Below are positions 1 through 8,880 of a stretch of DNA of 64,000 bases, one piece after another. This DNA is from Marispirochaeta sp. (GTDB lineage: Bacteria > Spirochaetota > Spirochaetia > JC444 > Marispirochaetaceae), in the NCBI RefSeq assembly GCF_963668165.1, contig NZ_OY764212.1, positions 1,054,001 through 1,118,000 of the forward strand, in the 5' to 3' direction. The position numbers and the translations under genes were made by a program. Every line of letters starts with the position of its first letter. Position 1 is the first letter of the stretch. The notes beneath the pieces were generated by a model. That model saw nothing but the letters and a program-made list of their open reading frames with translations. It did no database searches and was not told where the DNA came from.

Positions 1-133
1 TTTATGTTGGAACGGTGTAATTTTAGGGCTATACGTTCAAACTGTCAATGAATAAATAATCCAAATTGAGAACACCACACCATTATACCAGCCCATTTTC
101 TGCACAATTTCCATAATCTAAAAAACAATTTTC

Positions 134-162
134 TTGACAGCAGCCCAAACACCTGCTATCGT
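134..162 (+). promoter_or_regulatory. Sigma70-type promoter of the first TRAP operon
   Basis: TTGACA lies at 134-139, followed by a 17-nt spacer and TATCGT at 157-162. The -10 is preceded by TG (TGC-TATCGT), an extended -10 arrangement. It sits about 75 nt upstream of the dctP start at 235, which has an AGGAGG-like ribosome binding site near 221-227. No other gene lies in 1-234. Confidence 0.6.
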
Positions 163-234
163 TTTTATTGAATCGTTCCAAACTCATGTACAGAATATGA
201 ATCTGCATGAGAAAAACAAACAGGAGGACTGTTC

Positions 235-1249
235 ATGAAAAAGATTGTTGGTTTAACTCTCGCACTGCTGCTTGTCTTCAGCATGGCATCTTTCGCCGAA
301 GGCGGAAAAGAAGGCGGCACCCCTGAGTCAATTACTCTCGTCGGAGGTGTCATGCTGCCCCAGGGTCATGTTTACTACCAGGCGATGGAAAAGTTTGTTG
401 AACTTGTAAAGGATTATTATAACGGCCCCGTGGCACTGAATTTCGAACTGCACCACTCCGGCTCCATCGGAACCGAAAAGGACATGTTCGAGTTCATGAT
501 GCAGGGAGTCTCCGTTGACTTCGCTATCATTTCTCCCGCCTGGATTGCAACCTGGGACAAGACCGCTCCCATTATCGACGCTCCTTTCCTGTTCAACAGC
601 ATCGAGCACTGGGAAACGGCCCTGGAAGCCGGAGCCCTGGATCCTATTGCTGAAAACATCCGCAAAAAAGGCGTCCGCTTCATCGGTTACGGCGGCGGTG
701 GAGCCCGCAGCCTGATCCTGAATCAGCCGGTAAAAACCCTCGATGACTTTGGCAAAATCGATCTGCGCGTTCAGGGCTCTCCCCTGCATGCAGCTGTATT
801 CGGCGCGATCGGCCTGAACCCCACTCCCCTTGACTACACAGAATGCTACAACGCCATTAAGACCGGTGTAATCGACGGACTTGAGAATGAACCGGCAGGC
901 CTGGAAGGCATGAAGTTTTTACGAGGTAGCTCCCTATTATGCTCTTTCCGAGCACCAGATCACCACCCGGATACTCTGCTTCTCCGAGTCCAGACTTCAG
1001 AGCTTCCCCAAGGATCTGCAGGACGCTATTGTAAAGGCAGGACTTGAAGCCGGACGCTGGCACCGCAAAGCGGAAGTCGCCATGGGACAGGAGATCATCG
1101 ATAAACTGGTGGCCAATCACGGCCTGAAGACCATCGATTTTACCGCTGCACAGAAAGCAGAGATGGCCCAGCGGGCAATGCCTGAAGTTGAAAAATACGC
1201 ACGTCAGGTAGGTGCCGAAGATATTTTCAAAACCATCCGCGAGATGTAA
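235..1249 (+). pseudogene. dctP: TRAP transporter solute-binding protein (DctP family), frameshifted
   Basis: This is the periplasmic substrate-binding subunit of a TRAP transporter. It has a Sec signal peptide (hydrophobic stretch at residues 4-20, probable cleavage after ASFA). The reading frame holds until about codon 228, then loses homology. A single extra T in the five-T run at 916-920 explains this. Skipping one T restores a frame that begins Tyr-Glu-Val-Ala-Pro and runs to the TAA at 1247-1249, giving about 337 residues, the normal family length. As written, the protein would be a 270-residue product with a nonsense tail. This is either a homopolymer sequencing error or a real inactivating mutation. 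It heads an operon with dctQ, dctM and five enzyme genes. The substrate is unknown, although the adjoining enzymes suggest a carboxylate. Confidence 0.85.
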
Positions 1250-1271
1250 GATTCCCATGTAAAACTATCCG

Positions 1272-1303
1272 GCAGGTCGAAGAGGCTTCTTCGGCCTGCT
1301 TTT
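1272..1303 (+). terminator. Intercistronic hairpin between dctP and dctQ (operon 1)
   Basis: A 12-bp stem with one G-T pair (1272-1283 with 1288-1299) and a four-base loop is followed by a short T run. It lies between dctP and dctQ, where partial termination would favour synthesis of the binding protein. The other two TRAP operons have a hairpin at the same place. Confidence 0.65.
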
Positions 1304-1325
1304 GTATCCCGAGAGGAGTGCTGTG

Positions 1326-1883
1326 ATGCTCTTAAGACTTTTTGAATTGTATGCCAAATTTCTTATATACTTGATGATTATTCTTATGTTCGTACTGCTC
1401 ACGGCTGTCGGCCTGACTGTCGCAGGACGGTATATCCCCTTTGTTCCCCGTTATTTATGGACCCTGGAGGTCTCCAATTTCTCGCTTATCTGGATGGTCT
1501 TTATAGGCTCGATCATCGGCCTCAGGGATTCCCGGCACTTTTTTATCGATATCTTTTCCAAAGGGGTCCCTGCCTGGTTTGAAGTTTTCTTAAAGTTACT
1601 CAATTATTTTGTGACCTTGACGGTAACCTATGTCTTTATCCGCTATGGAATCCGCTTTTTCAGTCAGTGGGGATTGATACAGACCTCGGAACTCACGGGC
1701 ATGAACCTTGGATTTCTCTATGTCTCGGTACCGGTGGCCGGGTTTTCGTGGCTGATTTTCCTGAGTGAAAGATTCTATCACGACTTTATAAAGAAAGACC
1801 TGAAGGAAGATCATCATATGGCCGACTCCTACCAGGTACATCACGATGATGCAGAAACATCAGAAGGAGAAACGGACAAATGA
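1326..1883 (+). CDS. dctQ: TRAP transporter small permease (DctQ family)
   Basis: This is the small membrane subunit of the TRAP carrier, linking the binding protein to the large permease. Four hydrophobic segments are visible, as expected for DctQ, with the family-typical Trp-Ser/Asn pattern (LEVSNFSLIWMVFIGSI). The C-terminus is a charged, acidic cytoplasmic tail of about 30 residues. I take the ATG at 1326 as start because an AGGAG lies 7 nt upstream (1314-1318). A TTG further upstream at 1302 would fall inside the preceding hairpin. The stop overlaps the start of dctM by 4 nt, indicating translational coupling. Confidence 0.9.
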   Translation: MLLRLFELYAKFLIYLMIILMFVLLTAVGLTVAGRYIPFVPRYLWTLEVSNFSLIWMVFIGSIIGLRDSRHFFIDIFSKGVPAWFEVFLKLLNYFVTLTVTYVFIRYGIRFFSQWGLIQTSELTGMNLGFLYVSVPVAGFSWLIFLSERFYHDFIKKDLKEDHHMADSYQVHHDDAETSEGETDK

Positions 1884-3184
1884 CAGCTGGAACAGTCGCC
1901 GCGATAATGTTCATACTGCTTATCGTCCTCATTATTTTACGCGTTCCGGTCAGTTTTACCCTGGCCTTCGCCGTTGTCCCGATTCTTTTGCTTACCCCCA
2001 GGGTAACTCCTCTGATGCTTCTCCAGCGCATGATGGTGCAATACGGATCGTTCATTCTATTATCGATCCCCTTCTTTCTTCTGGCTGCGGTCATCATGAA
2101 CGAAGCCAAGATAACCGATCGGCTTATCCGTTTTTCCCGCTCCATGGTGGGCCCCCTTCCAGGCGGTCTTGGCCACGTAAACGTAGCCGTCAGCATGCTG
2201 TTTGCCGGTATCTCCGGTTCCTCCAACGCCGATGCCGCCGGTATCGGTTCGGTCCTGATTCCGGCCATGGAAAAAGAGGGTTATGATAAGAACTTCACCG
2301 TAGCGGTCACCGCCTGTTCGGCGGTAATGGGTAACATAATCCCTCCCAGTATTACCATGGTGGTCTGGGGCGGGGTAATGAGTACCTCCGTCTCCGGTCT
2401 CTTTCTGGCCGGTTTTGTTCCCGGTGTCATGATCGCCCTGTTCCAGATGGCCCTGGTCCTCTATTTCGCCTTGAAACGTGGCTACCCCCGGGACACCGGT
2501 TACAGCCTGAAAGAGTTTGTCCAGAGTTTTCGCGGAGCGATACTCGCCCTGGTTACTCCGCTCATTATTGTTGGAGGAATCGTCTTTGGCCTGGTAACCC
2601 CGACCGAAGCTTCGCTGGTAGCGGTTGTATACTCCCTTATCCTGGGCATGTTTATCTACAAGACAGTCTCTTTTAATAAATTCGTCAGCCTGATGCTGGA
2701 TACGGCAAAACTGGCTTCCGTTGTTCTGTTCGCTGTTGGATGTGCCTCGATCTACGGGTGGGTACTGGCCTATTACAAGATCCCCAACTTCCTGGTTGAC
2801 CTTCTGGGAGGCATTACTACCTCGCCGACTTTGATGCTGATGATTTTTGTGGGAATATTCCTCATAGTCGGAACCTTTATGGATTCCGTTCCTGCCATTG
2901 TTATTCTCGGGCCCCTGCTTGCACCTATAGCGGACCATGTGGGGATTCATCCCCTCCACTTCGCCATTGTAGGGGTTGTTTCTCTGGCCTTTGGACTGGT
3001 TACCCCGCCCTACGGACTCTGCCTGCTGATATCCAGTGAAATCGCGGGAATCAATGCCATGCGGCCTCTTAAAGAGGTTGGACTCTTCCTGGTGGCCATG
3101 TTGCTGGTTCTGCTACTGATTATCGTCTTCCCGAGTCTTACCCTGGCTATCCCTAAGGCATTCATGCCTGAACTGTTCATGTAA
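1880..3184 (+). CDS. dctM: TRAP transporter large permease (DctM family)
   Basis: This is the 434-residue large membrane subunit that forms the ion-coupled transport path. It has the DctM hallmarks: an N-terminal hydrophobic pair, the LLSIPFFLLAAVIMN region, the glycine- and serine-rich AGISGSSNADAAGIGSVLIPAM segment, IIPPSITMVVWG, and a final LAFGLVTPPYGLCLL motif. Its ATG overlaps the dctQ stop (ATGA). It is followed after only 6 nt by the CoA-transferase gene, so uptake and catabolism appear to be co-transcribed. Length is normal for the family and no defect is seen here, unlike the frameshifted dctP of the same operon. Confidence 0.93.
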   Translation: MTAGTVAAIMFILLIVLIILRVPVSFTLAFAVVPILLLTPRVTPLMLLQRMMVQYGSFILLSIPFFLLAAVIMNEAKITDRLIRFSRSMVGPLPGGLGHVNVAVSMLFAGISGSSNADAAGIGSVLIPAMEKEGYDKNFTVAVTACSAVMGNIIPPSITMVVWGGVMSTSVSGLFLAGFVPGVMIALFQMALVLYFALKRGYPRDTGYSLKEFVQSFRGAILALVTPLIIVGGIVFGLVTPTEASLVAVVYSLILGMFIYKTVSFNKFVSLMLDTAKLASVVLFAVGCASIYGWVLAYYKIPNFLVDLLGGITTSPTLMLMIFVGIFLIVGTFMDSVPAIVILGPLLAPIADHVGIHPLHFAIVGVVSLAFGLVTPPYGLCLLISSEIAGINAMRPLKEVGLFLVAMLLVLLLIIVFPSLTLAIPKAFMPELFM

Positions 3185-3190
3185 GGCATT

Positions 3191-4717
3191 ATGAAGGATA
3201 AAATACTTACACCAGAAGCTGCCGTCGCTCTCATAGGCGACGGTGCCAGGATCGCCCTCCACGGTTCAGGGGGCGGTATTTGCGAAACAACACTGCTGCT
3301 CCGCAGTCTGGGGGAACGCTTTCAAGCCACCGGCAATCCAAAGGGAATCACCATAGTCCACTCTACCGGGATCGGTAATAAAGAGGGTACCGGAATTGAC
3401 CTTATCGCCTTTCCCGGCCTGGTAAAACGGGACATTGCCGGGCACTTCGGCATGTCCCCCCAAATGGGAGAGTTGATCCTGTCGAACCAGGTTGAGGCCT
3501 ACAACTTTCCCCAGGGTGTACTCTCCCACATGTTTCACGCAGTGGCCGGGAAAACACCGGGTGTCATAACCAGAATAGGTCTCAATACCTACGTGGATCC
3601 CCGCCTTGAAGGGGGAAAGGCCAACGATATTACCACCGAGGATCTGGTAAAGGTTATTGAACTGGAGGGAGAAGAGTGGCTCTTTTTTCCCCGTTTTCAG
3701 TTCGACTATGCTTTTGTCCGGGGAACCACTGCCGACCTTCACGGGAACATTACCAACGAAGAAGACGGACCCTTTCTGGAGGGAATGGCAATTGCCCAGG
3801 CGCTAAAAAACTGCGGGGGAACTGTTATAGCCCAGGTTAAATACCTTGCCGAAACAGGCAGCCTTGACCCGCAGCAGGTTCGCATTCCGGGGATCTACGT
3901 CGATCATATCGTTGTCCATCCCGAACAGACCCAGACCTGCCTGCACAGCTACGAGCCCTCCTTTGCCGGAAAAGTAAAAACTCCCCTTACCCGTATGGAG
4001 CCCCTGGCCCTGGGACCGAAGAAGATTATCGCCCGCCGGGCAGCTCAGGAACTTTTTGAAGGTGCTGTAGTCAACCTGGGCTATGGAGCTCCCGACGGGG
4101 TCGCAGCGGTGGCGTCGGAAGAGGGCATCCTGGACCAGTTTACCCTGACCGTGGAACAGGGCTCCATCGGCGGGCGGCCGGCAGGAGGCGTCGTTTTCGG
4201 CACCGCCTACAACCCGGAAGCTATTATCCCCATGGACGCCCAGTTCACCTTTTACGACGGAGGGGGCCTGGACCTGGCCTATCTGGGGATGGCCCAGGTG
4301 GACCGGCACGGAAACGTAAACTCCAGCCGGGTGGGCCGTATGCTGGCCGGCTGCGGCGGGTTTATCAACATTACCCAGAACGCCAAAAAGGTTATCTTCT
4401 GCGGAACCTTCACTGCCAAAGGGCTTAAATGTTCCGTCGGCGACGGTAAAATCAGCATAGACACGGAAGGTTCGGTTCGCAAATTTGTGGATGCCGCAGC
4501 CCAGATTACCTTCAGCGGGGATTACGCTGGCCGCCGGGGCCAGCCGGTATTGTACGTTACCGAGCGGGCTGTATTTTCCCGTACCGGTGAAGGCCTTATA
4601 CTTGAGGAAATCGCACCGGGAATCGATCTTGAGCGGGACATTCTGGCGCACATGGAATTTAAACCCGGTATTTCGCCGGACCTGAAAGAGATGAACCCGG
4701 ACTTTTTCCGGGATTGA
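3191..4717 (+). CDS. Fused alpha/beta acyl-CoA:carboxylate CoA-transferase (Pct/YdiF type)
   Basis: This 508-residue family I CoA-transferase joins both half-domains in one chain, as in propionate CoA-transferase and YdiF. The family moves CoA from an acyl-CoA to a free carboxylate through a glutamyl-CoA thioester. The N-terminal half contains the glycine-rich LHGSGGGICETTLL segment. The second half contains VEQGSIGG, whose Glu (residue 322) is in the position of the catalytic glutamate. Within this operon it would activate an imported or enzyme-generated acid to its CoA ester for the adjacent crotonase-family protein. Substrate specificity cannot be read from the sequence. It starts 6 nt after dctM. 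Confidence 0.88.
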   Translation: MKDKILTPEAAVALIGDGARIALHGSGGGICETTLLLRSLGERFQATGNPKGITIVHSTGIGNKEGTGIDLIAFPGLVKRDIAGHFGMSPQMGELILSNQVEAYNFPQGVLSHMFHAVAGKTPGVITRIGLNTYVDPRLEGGKANDITTEDLVKVIELEGEEWLFFPRFQFDYAFVRGTTADLHGNITNEEDGPFLEGMAIAQALKNCGGTVIAQVKYLAETGSLDPQQVRIPGIYVDHIVVHPEQTQTCLHSYEPSFAGKVKTPLTRMEPLALGPKKIIARRAAQELFEGAVVNLGYGAPDGVAAVASEEGILDQFTLTVEQGSIGGRPAGGVVFGTAYNPEAIIPMDAQFTFYDGGGLDLAYLGMAQVDRHGNVNSSRVGRMLAGCGGFINITQNAKKVIFCGTFTAKGLKCSVGDGKISIDTEGSVRKFVDAAAQITFSGDYAGRRGQPVLYVTERAVFSRTGEGLILEEIAPGIDLERDILAHMEFKPGISPDLKEMNPDFFRD

Positions 4718-4726
4718 GGTTTTTTC

Positions 4727-5503
4727 ATGATTACCACTGTAACAACCGAATTGCGCGCCCCACAGGCGCGCATTATTTTCTCCGTTGATCCGCCGGGAAA
4801 ACCACCGGCCGTTGATTACGATGTTCTCGGGCAACTGGAAGATGCAATTACAATCATCGCTTCCGCCGGACCGGAGATTCGTCTGGTCCTTGTGGAAAGC
4901 ACAGAACCTGAGTACTTTGTTGTCGGGGCCAATCTCAAGGCCCTGCAGCAAATCGACAGCCAGAGCATCCGCCCCTGGGTGCGCCGGGGACACAATGTTT
5001 TCAACATGCTGCAGGAGCTGGAGCTGCCGGTTATTGCCCTGGTACGCGGTTTCACCGGAGGCGGCGGACTGGAGCTGGCCCTGGCCTGCGACTTTATCTA
5101 TGCCGCCGACAATGCCCGTTTTGCCCTGCCGGAAGCGGGTCTTGGTCTGATTCCAGGCTGGGGAGGAAGCCATCGGCTTCCCTTAAGAATCGGCGCCGCC
5201 CGGGCCAAAGAGTTGGCCTTCTCTGCCAGGCCGATTGAAGCCCCCACTGCCTATAACTGGGGCCTGATAAATTATTACGGACCGGAAGAAGAGCTTCAGC
5301 AAAAACTGGCAGCACTTACAGAGAGCATCAGCGCCAACAGCAGAATATCCGTGGCCATGGAAAAGCAGCTGATTAATTCCGCCCTTAGCCCGGATAATCC
5401 GCGCATGAAATTTGAAGAAGCTGCCGCCTCGACCGCTGCCATGGGTTCCAGCGACACCTCCCGCAGACTTGAGGAGTTCTTCGAAAAGCGGAGTCGCAAA
5501 TAA
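4727..5503 (+). CDS. Enoyl-CoA hydratase/isomerase (crotonase) family protein
   Basis: This 258-residue crotonase-fold protein has an oxyanion-hole region, VGANLKAL, around residues 65-72. GGGLELALACD follows, with Glu116 at the position of the first catalytic glutamate of hydratases. LPEAGLGLIPGWGG then has Glu136 at the second position. Both acids required for hydration are therefore present, so a hydratase or dehydratase acting on a CoA ester is likely. It follows the CoA-transferase by 9 nt and precedes the glycyl-radical-enzyme homologue, which suggests that a CoA-linked intermediate is processed in this pathway. No acyl-CoA dehydrogenase or thiolase accompanies it. Confidence 0.85.
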   Translation: MITTVTTELRAPQARIIFSVDPPGKPPAVDYDVLGQLEDAITIIASAGPEIRLVLVESTEPEYFVVGANLKALQQIDSQSIRPWVRRGHNVFNMLQELELPVIALVRGFTGGGGLELALACDFIYAADNARFALPEAGLGLIPGWGGSHRLPLRIGAARAKELAFSARPIEAPTAYNWGLINYYGPEEELQQKLAALTESISANSRISVAMEKQLINSALSPDNPRMKFEEAAASTAAMGSSDTSRRLEEFFEKRSRK

Positions 5504-5531
5504 GATTTTCTTTGGCGACAGGAGTAACAAT

Positions 5532-7913
5532 ATGCCCTATCTTGACAACCCCATCCGGCTGCAGGAAGTACGCAGCTTTTACCTTGAACGTCTTTTAAAA
5601 CCAAAGCTTACATCCGAACGCGCCGATATCGTAACACGGTCCTACGCCCGGACCGAAGGTGCCCACCCGGTCACCCGAAGGGCCGAGACCCTCAAGGATA
5701 TACTTGCTCAGATGAGTATCTACATAAAACCCTGGGAGCTTGTTGCGGGCAACCTGGGACCGGAGCCGGTTTCAGCCCCGATTTTTCCGGAAGGCGGTGC
5801 CGACTTTATCCTGGACGAAATGGATTCCTACGGCTCCCGGCCGGGCGATAAATTCGAGCTTAGCGACGAAACCAAAAAGGAGCTGCAGAGGATTCTTCCA
5901 CTCTGGAAAGGCAAGACCCTCAAGGAATACGGTCTGTCGCTCATGCCTGAAGGACCGGTACGAATGCGGGAAGCCGGGGTGTTCTCTGCGGAAAACATGC
6001 TTACCTGCGGCACCGGCCATTTTCTTCCGGATTACATAAAGATCCTTGAGCATGGATTCCGGGGTATCAGCGAACAGGCTGAAACGGCCCTTATGACCCT
6101 GGACCTGCGGTATGAAGAGGAGTATGAAAAGAGGATTTTTTACGAAAGCGTACTGACCATCTGCCATGCCGTCAGGGATTTCTCGCTTCGCTACGCGGAG
6201 CTGGCAGATTCTCTGGCAGCCGAGGAGAAGAACGAAGAACGCAAAAAAGAGCTGAACAGAATGGCCGATATCTGCCGGCGGGTTCCCTGGGAGCCCGCGC
6301 AAGGCTTTTCCGAGGCAGTCCAGAGCCTCTGGTTTACCCACCTTGTCTGTTATATCGACTCCAACGGCTACGGTGTAACCCTGGGACGCTCCGCATCCTA
6401 CCTGTATCCCTATTACCGCATCAGTCTTAATGCCGGCGAAATGGATAAAGAGGGTGCATTGAGCCTTCTGGTCAGTCTCTTTTTCAAGACAAATGATATT
6501 TTAAAGCTCTACAATAACAATGCGGCCCAGAATTACGGCGGCTTTCCCGTTGGTCAGCCTGTTCAGCTTGGGGGTATCGATTCTTCAGGCGAAGATGATA
6601 CCAATGAACTAAGCTTCCTCTTTCTTGAGGCGGAAAAAAAGGTAAAGCTCTATCAGCCGGATATCGGCTTTTTATGGACCGAGAAGATCAATCCCGTTTT
6701 TTTTCAGGCAGCTGCAGAGCTGGTTGCTACCAACTCAAAACCAAAATTCTTCAATTACCGTGTAGGCTCCGCAATGTACCGCCATGCGGGACTTTCCGAA
6801 GAGACCGCCCGGTCCGAGTGGGCCTTCATCGGATGTGTTGAATACGGAGTACCGGGAAAAACCTGGACCTGGGCAGACGCTGCCATGTTTAACCTTGCCA
6901 AGTGTCTTGAGCTGGCCCTTAATGACGGGATTGATCCTGTCAGCAACACCCGTCTTGGTCCCCAGACCGGAAACCCGGAAGACTTTAAGGACTTCGGCCA
7001 GTTTCTGTCCGCCCTGCAGCGCCAGATTACCTATATGTTCGACCTTACGGTCCAGGGCATAACTGCTCTGCAGGTGGCCCACAAGCACCGCTGGCCGGAA
7101 CCCTATGAATCTCTCCTTGTGGACGGCTGCATGCAAAGCGGGAAGGAGGTAAACCAGGGAGGGGCCGTCTCGTATCACACAGGGGTACAGTTTGTCGGAT
7201 TTGCTACGGTGGTGGATTCCCTGCTGGCTGTTCAGAAGTTTGTTTTCGAAGCAAAGACAGTCAGTTTCAACGAACTGGTAGAGAACCTGCACGATAATTT
7301 TATGAACAACGAGGTTCTCCGAATGCGCCTGCTGCGGGAGACGCCCCGTTTTGGTATGGACAGAGACGAAATAAACACTCTTGCAGGAGAAGTTTTTATC
7401 TTTTGCTGCGACACCGCCGGCAGTTACCGCGATATCTGGGGAGGCATCTATACCGCGAGTCTCTACAGCCTTACCGCCCATGTCGGTTTCGGGTCCCGGG
7501 TAGGAGCTACCCCTGACGGGCGAAAGGCCTTCTCCCCTCTCTCCGATGCGAGCTCCCCCTCCCAGGGACTGCAGAACGGCTCTGTTACGGAGATTCTCGC
7601 TACCCAGGCGAAACTGCCGCATCACAAGGCCATCAACGGCACCCTGCTGAACATGAAACTCAGTAAAAAGCTCGTATCCGGCCCTGAAGGAACAGCACGG
7701 CTGCAGAACCTGATCAGCACCTACTTTAAGCTGGGGGGCTTTCATGTCCAGTTTAACGTTGTGGACGTGGAAGTACTGAAGGATGCCCAAAAACACCCTG
7801 AAAGGTATCCTGATTTTCTGATACGGGTAGCAGCCTACGTTACAAACTGGAACCAGCTCAGCCGGGAGGTACAAGATGAAATTATATCCCGGGCAGAAAT
7901 GGAAAGTTTTTAG
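5532..7913 (+). CDS. Glycyl-radical-enzyme homologue (PFL/diol-dehydratase-like) lacking the canonical radical Gly
   Basis: This 793-residue protein belongs to the pyruvate-formate-lyase-like superfamily and is closest in motif to the GCVE group (glycerol dehydratase, choline lyase and relatives). The thiyl-radical Cys435 and the neighbouring Glu437 occur in FIGCVEYGVPG. The C-terminal segment RVAAYVTNWNQLS aligns with the family RVxGY radical loop, but the Gly is replaced by Ala768 (GCC at 7833-7835). This Gly normally stores the radical, so canonical chemistry would not be possible. An activase gene nevertheless follows after 5 nt. The ATG at 5532 is preferred because AGGAG lies at 5520-5524. 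A longer frame upstream overlaps the crotonase gene. It is either an inactivated enzyme or a divergent subfamily, and the substrate is unknown. Confidence 0.85.
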   Translation: MPYLDNPIRLQEVRSFYLERLLKPKLTSERADIVTRSYARTEGAHPVTRRAETLKDILAQMSIYIKPWELVAGNLGPEPVSAPIFPEGGADFILDEMDSYGSRPGDKFELSDETKKELQRILPLWKGKTLKEYGLSLMPEGPVRMREAGVFSAENMLTCGTGHFLPDYIKILEHGFRGISEQAETALMTLDLRYEEEYEKRIFYESVLTICHAVRDFSLRYAELADSLAAEEKNEERKKELNRMADICRRVPWEPAQGFSEAVQSLWFTHLVCYIDSNGYGVTLGRSASYLYPYYRISLNAGEMDKEGALSLLVSLFFKTNDILKLYNNNAAQNYGGFPVGQPVQLGGIDSSGEDDTNELSFLFLEAEKKVKLYQPDIGFLWTEKINPVFFQAAAELVATNSKPKFFNYRVGSAMYRHAGLSEETARSEWAFIGCVEYGVPGKTWTWADAAMFNLAKCLELALNDGIDPVSNTRLGPQTGNPEDFKDFGQFLSALQRQITYMFDLTVQGITALQVAHKHRWPEPYESLLVDGCMQSGKEVNQGGAVSYHTGVQFVGFATVVDSLLAVQKFVFEAKTVSFNELVENLHDNFMNNEVLRMRLLRETPRFGMDRDEINTLAGEVFIFCCDTAGSYRDIWGGIYTASLYSLTAHVGFGSRVGATPDGRKAFSPLSDASSPSQGLQNGSVTEILATQAKLPHHKAINGTLLNMKLSKKLVSGPEGTARLQNLISTYFKLGGFHVQFNVVDVEVLKDAQKHPERYPDFLIRVAAYVTNWNQLSREVQDEIISRAEMESF

Positions 7914-7918
7914 CCGTC

Positions 7919-8872
7919 GTGGGTAAGGAACCGTCTTTTTCCCCGGACTCCAGTATCAGGGGAGTCATCTTCAATTGCGAGTCCTTCAGTCTGCATAACG
8001 GTCCGGGTATCCGAACGACCCTCTTCCTGAAAGGCTGTCCCCTGCGCTGTCTCTGGTGCGCTAATCCCGAAAGCTGGAACATGGAACAGGAGGTAAGCTG
8101 CAACCAGGAACTCTGCATCCGGGAATGCAGGGAGTGCGAAAATATCGCCGGAAAGGGTATCTTCGAACGGGACCCTGAGGGAAAAATCCTCATTGCTCCC
8201 GGCATCTCCCGCAGAGATACAAACCTTATCGCCACGGCCCGCAGCTGCCCTTCCCGTGCACTTTCAGTACTGGGTTCTACCACAACCGCAGCCGAGGCGG
8301 TGGACATGCTGCTCAAGGACCGGCCCTTCTTTGAGGAGTCAGGAGGCGGTGTAACTATTTCCGGCGGTGAGCCGCTGATACAGCCGGAGTTTACGACAGA
8401 GATTCTGCGCCGCCTGAAAAACAGGGGAATACACACGGTTCTTGATACCTGCGGCGACGCGGCTCCGGAAGTGTTTAAGCAGGTGAGTTGTCTTGCGGAT
8501 CTTGTTTTATTTGATGTAAAAGCCGCAACCAATGAGTTGCATCAGGCGTGGACGGGAAAGTCAAACCGTGTGATCCTCTCTAACCTGGAACAAATAGCGG
8601 CAGAACGTCCGGAAGCCTTGCGGATACGCATTCCTTACATCCCGGGACTGAACAGCACCGACAGTGAGCTCAGGGCAATGGCAAAACTTCTAAACCGCCT
8701 TGATATAGACCGGGTAGATCTGCTGCCGTATCACCGTCTGGGAATACAGAAATATCGACAACTCGGCAGAACGTACACGCTTGCGTCTGAACAAACACCT
8801 GATTCAGATTCTCTTACAAAGGCTTTACAGCTTTTCAGTAACCTGGGAATAAAGGCACAGATAGAACAATAA
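7919..8872 (+). CDS. Glycyl-radical-enzyme activating enzyme (radical SAM)
   Basis: This 317-residue radical SAM protein generates the glycyl radical on its partner by S-adenosylmethionine cleavage. The [4Fe-4S] motif CPLRCLWC gives Cys40, Cys44 and Cys47 (CX3CX2C). SGGGVTISGGEPL is the SAM-binding GGE region. Between them lies a cysteine-containing insert (CNQELCIRECREC), shorter and with fewer cysteines than the two-cluster ferredoxin insert of typical activases. The start is probably the GTG at 7919, 5 nt after the stop of the GRE homologue. Translation may be coupled, since no strong ribosome binding site is visible. Retention of an intact activase argues against simple decay of the pair. 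Confidence 0.9.
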   Translation: MGKEPSFSPDSSIRGVIFNCESFSLHNGPGIRTTLFLKGCPLRCLWCANPESWNMEQEVSCNQELCIRECRECENIAGKGIFERDPEGKILIAPGISRRDTNLIATARSCPSRALSVLGSTTTAAEAVDMLLKDRPFFEESGGGVTISGGEPLIQPEFTTEILRRLKNRGIHTVLDTCGDAAPEVFKQVSCLADLVLFDVKAATNELHQAWTGKSNRVILSNLEQIAAERPEALRIRIPYIPGLNSTDSELRAMAKLLNRLDIDRVDLLPYHRLGIQKYRQLGRTYTLASEQTPDSDSLTKALQLFSNLGIKAQIEQ

Positions 8873-8880
8873 GACCGGTC

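Noticed and set aside
911..930. Programmed frameshifting in dctP
   Set aside because: A plain five-T run without a slippery heptamer plus downstream structure; such genes do not use frameshifting.
2060..2959. Long antisense frame (299 residues) inside dctM of operon 1
   Set aside because: Opposite strand of a clear membrane protein gene. Composition is Gly/Asp/His-rich with no domain; a codon-bias shadow.
3803..5173. 456-residue antisense frame across the CoA-transferase and crotonase genes
   Set aside because: Crosses two well-supported genes on the other strand and has no recognisable motif.
6735..7874. 379-residue antisense frame in the glycyl-radical-enzyme gene
   Set aside because: Shadow of a conserved gene; no start signal or family.
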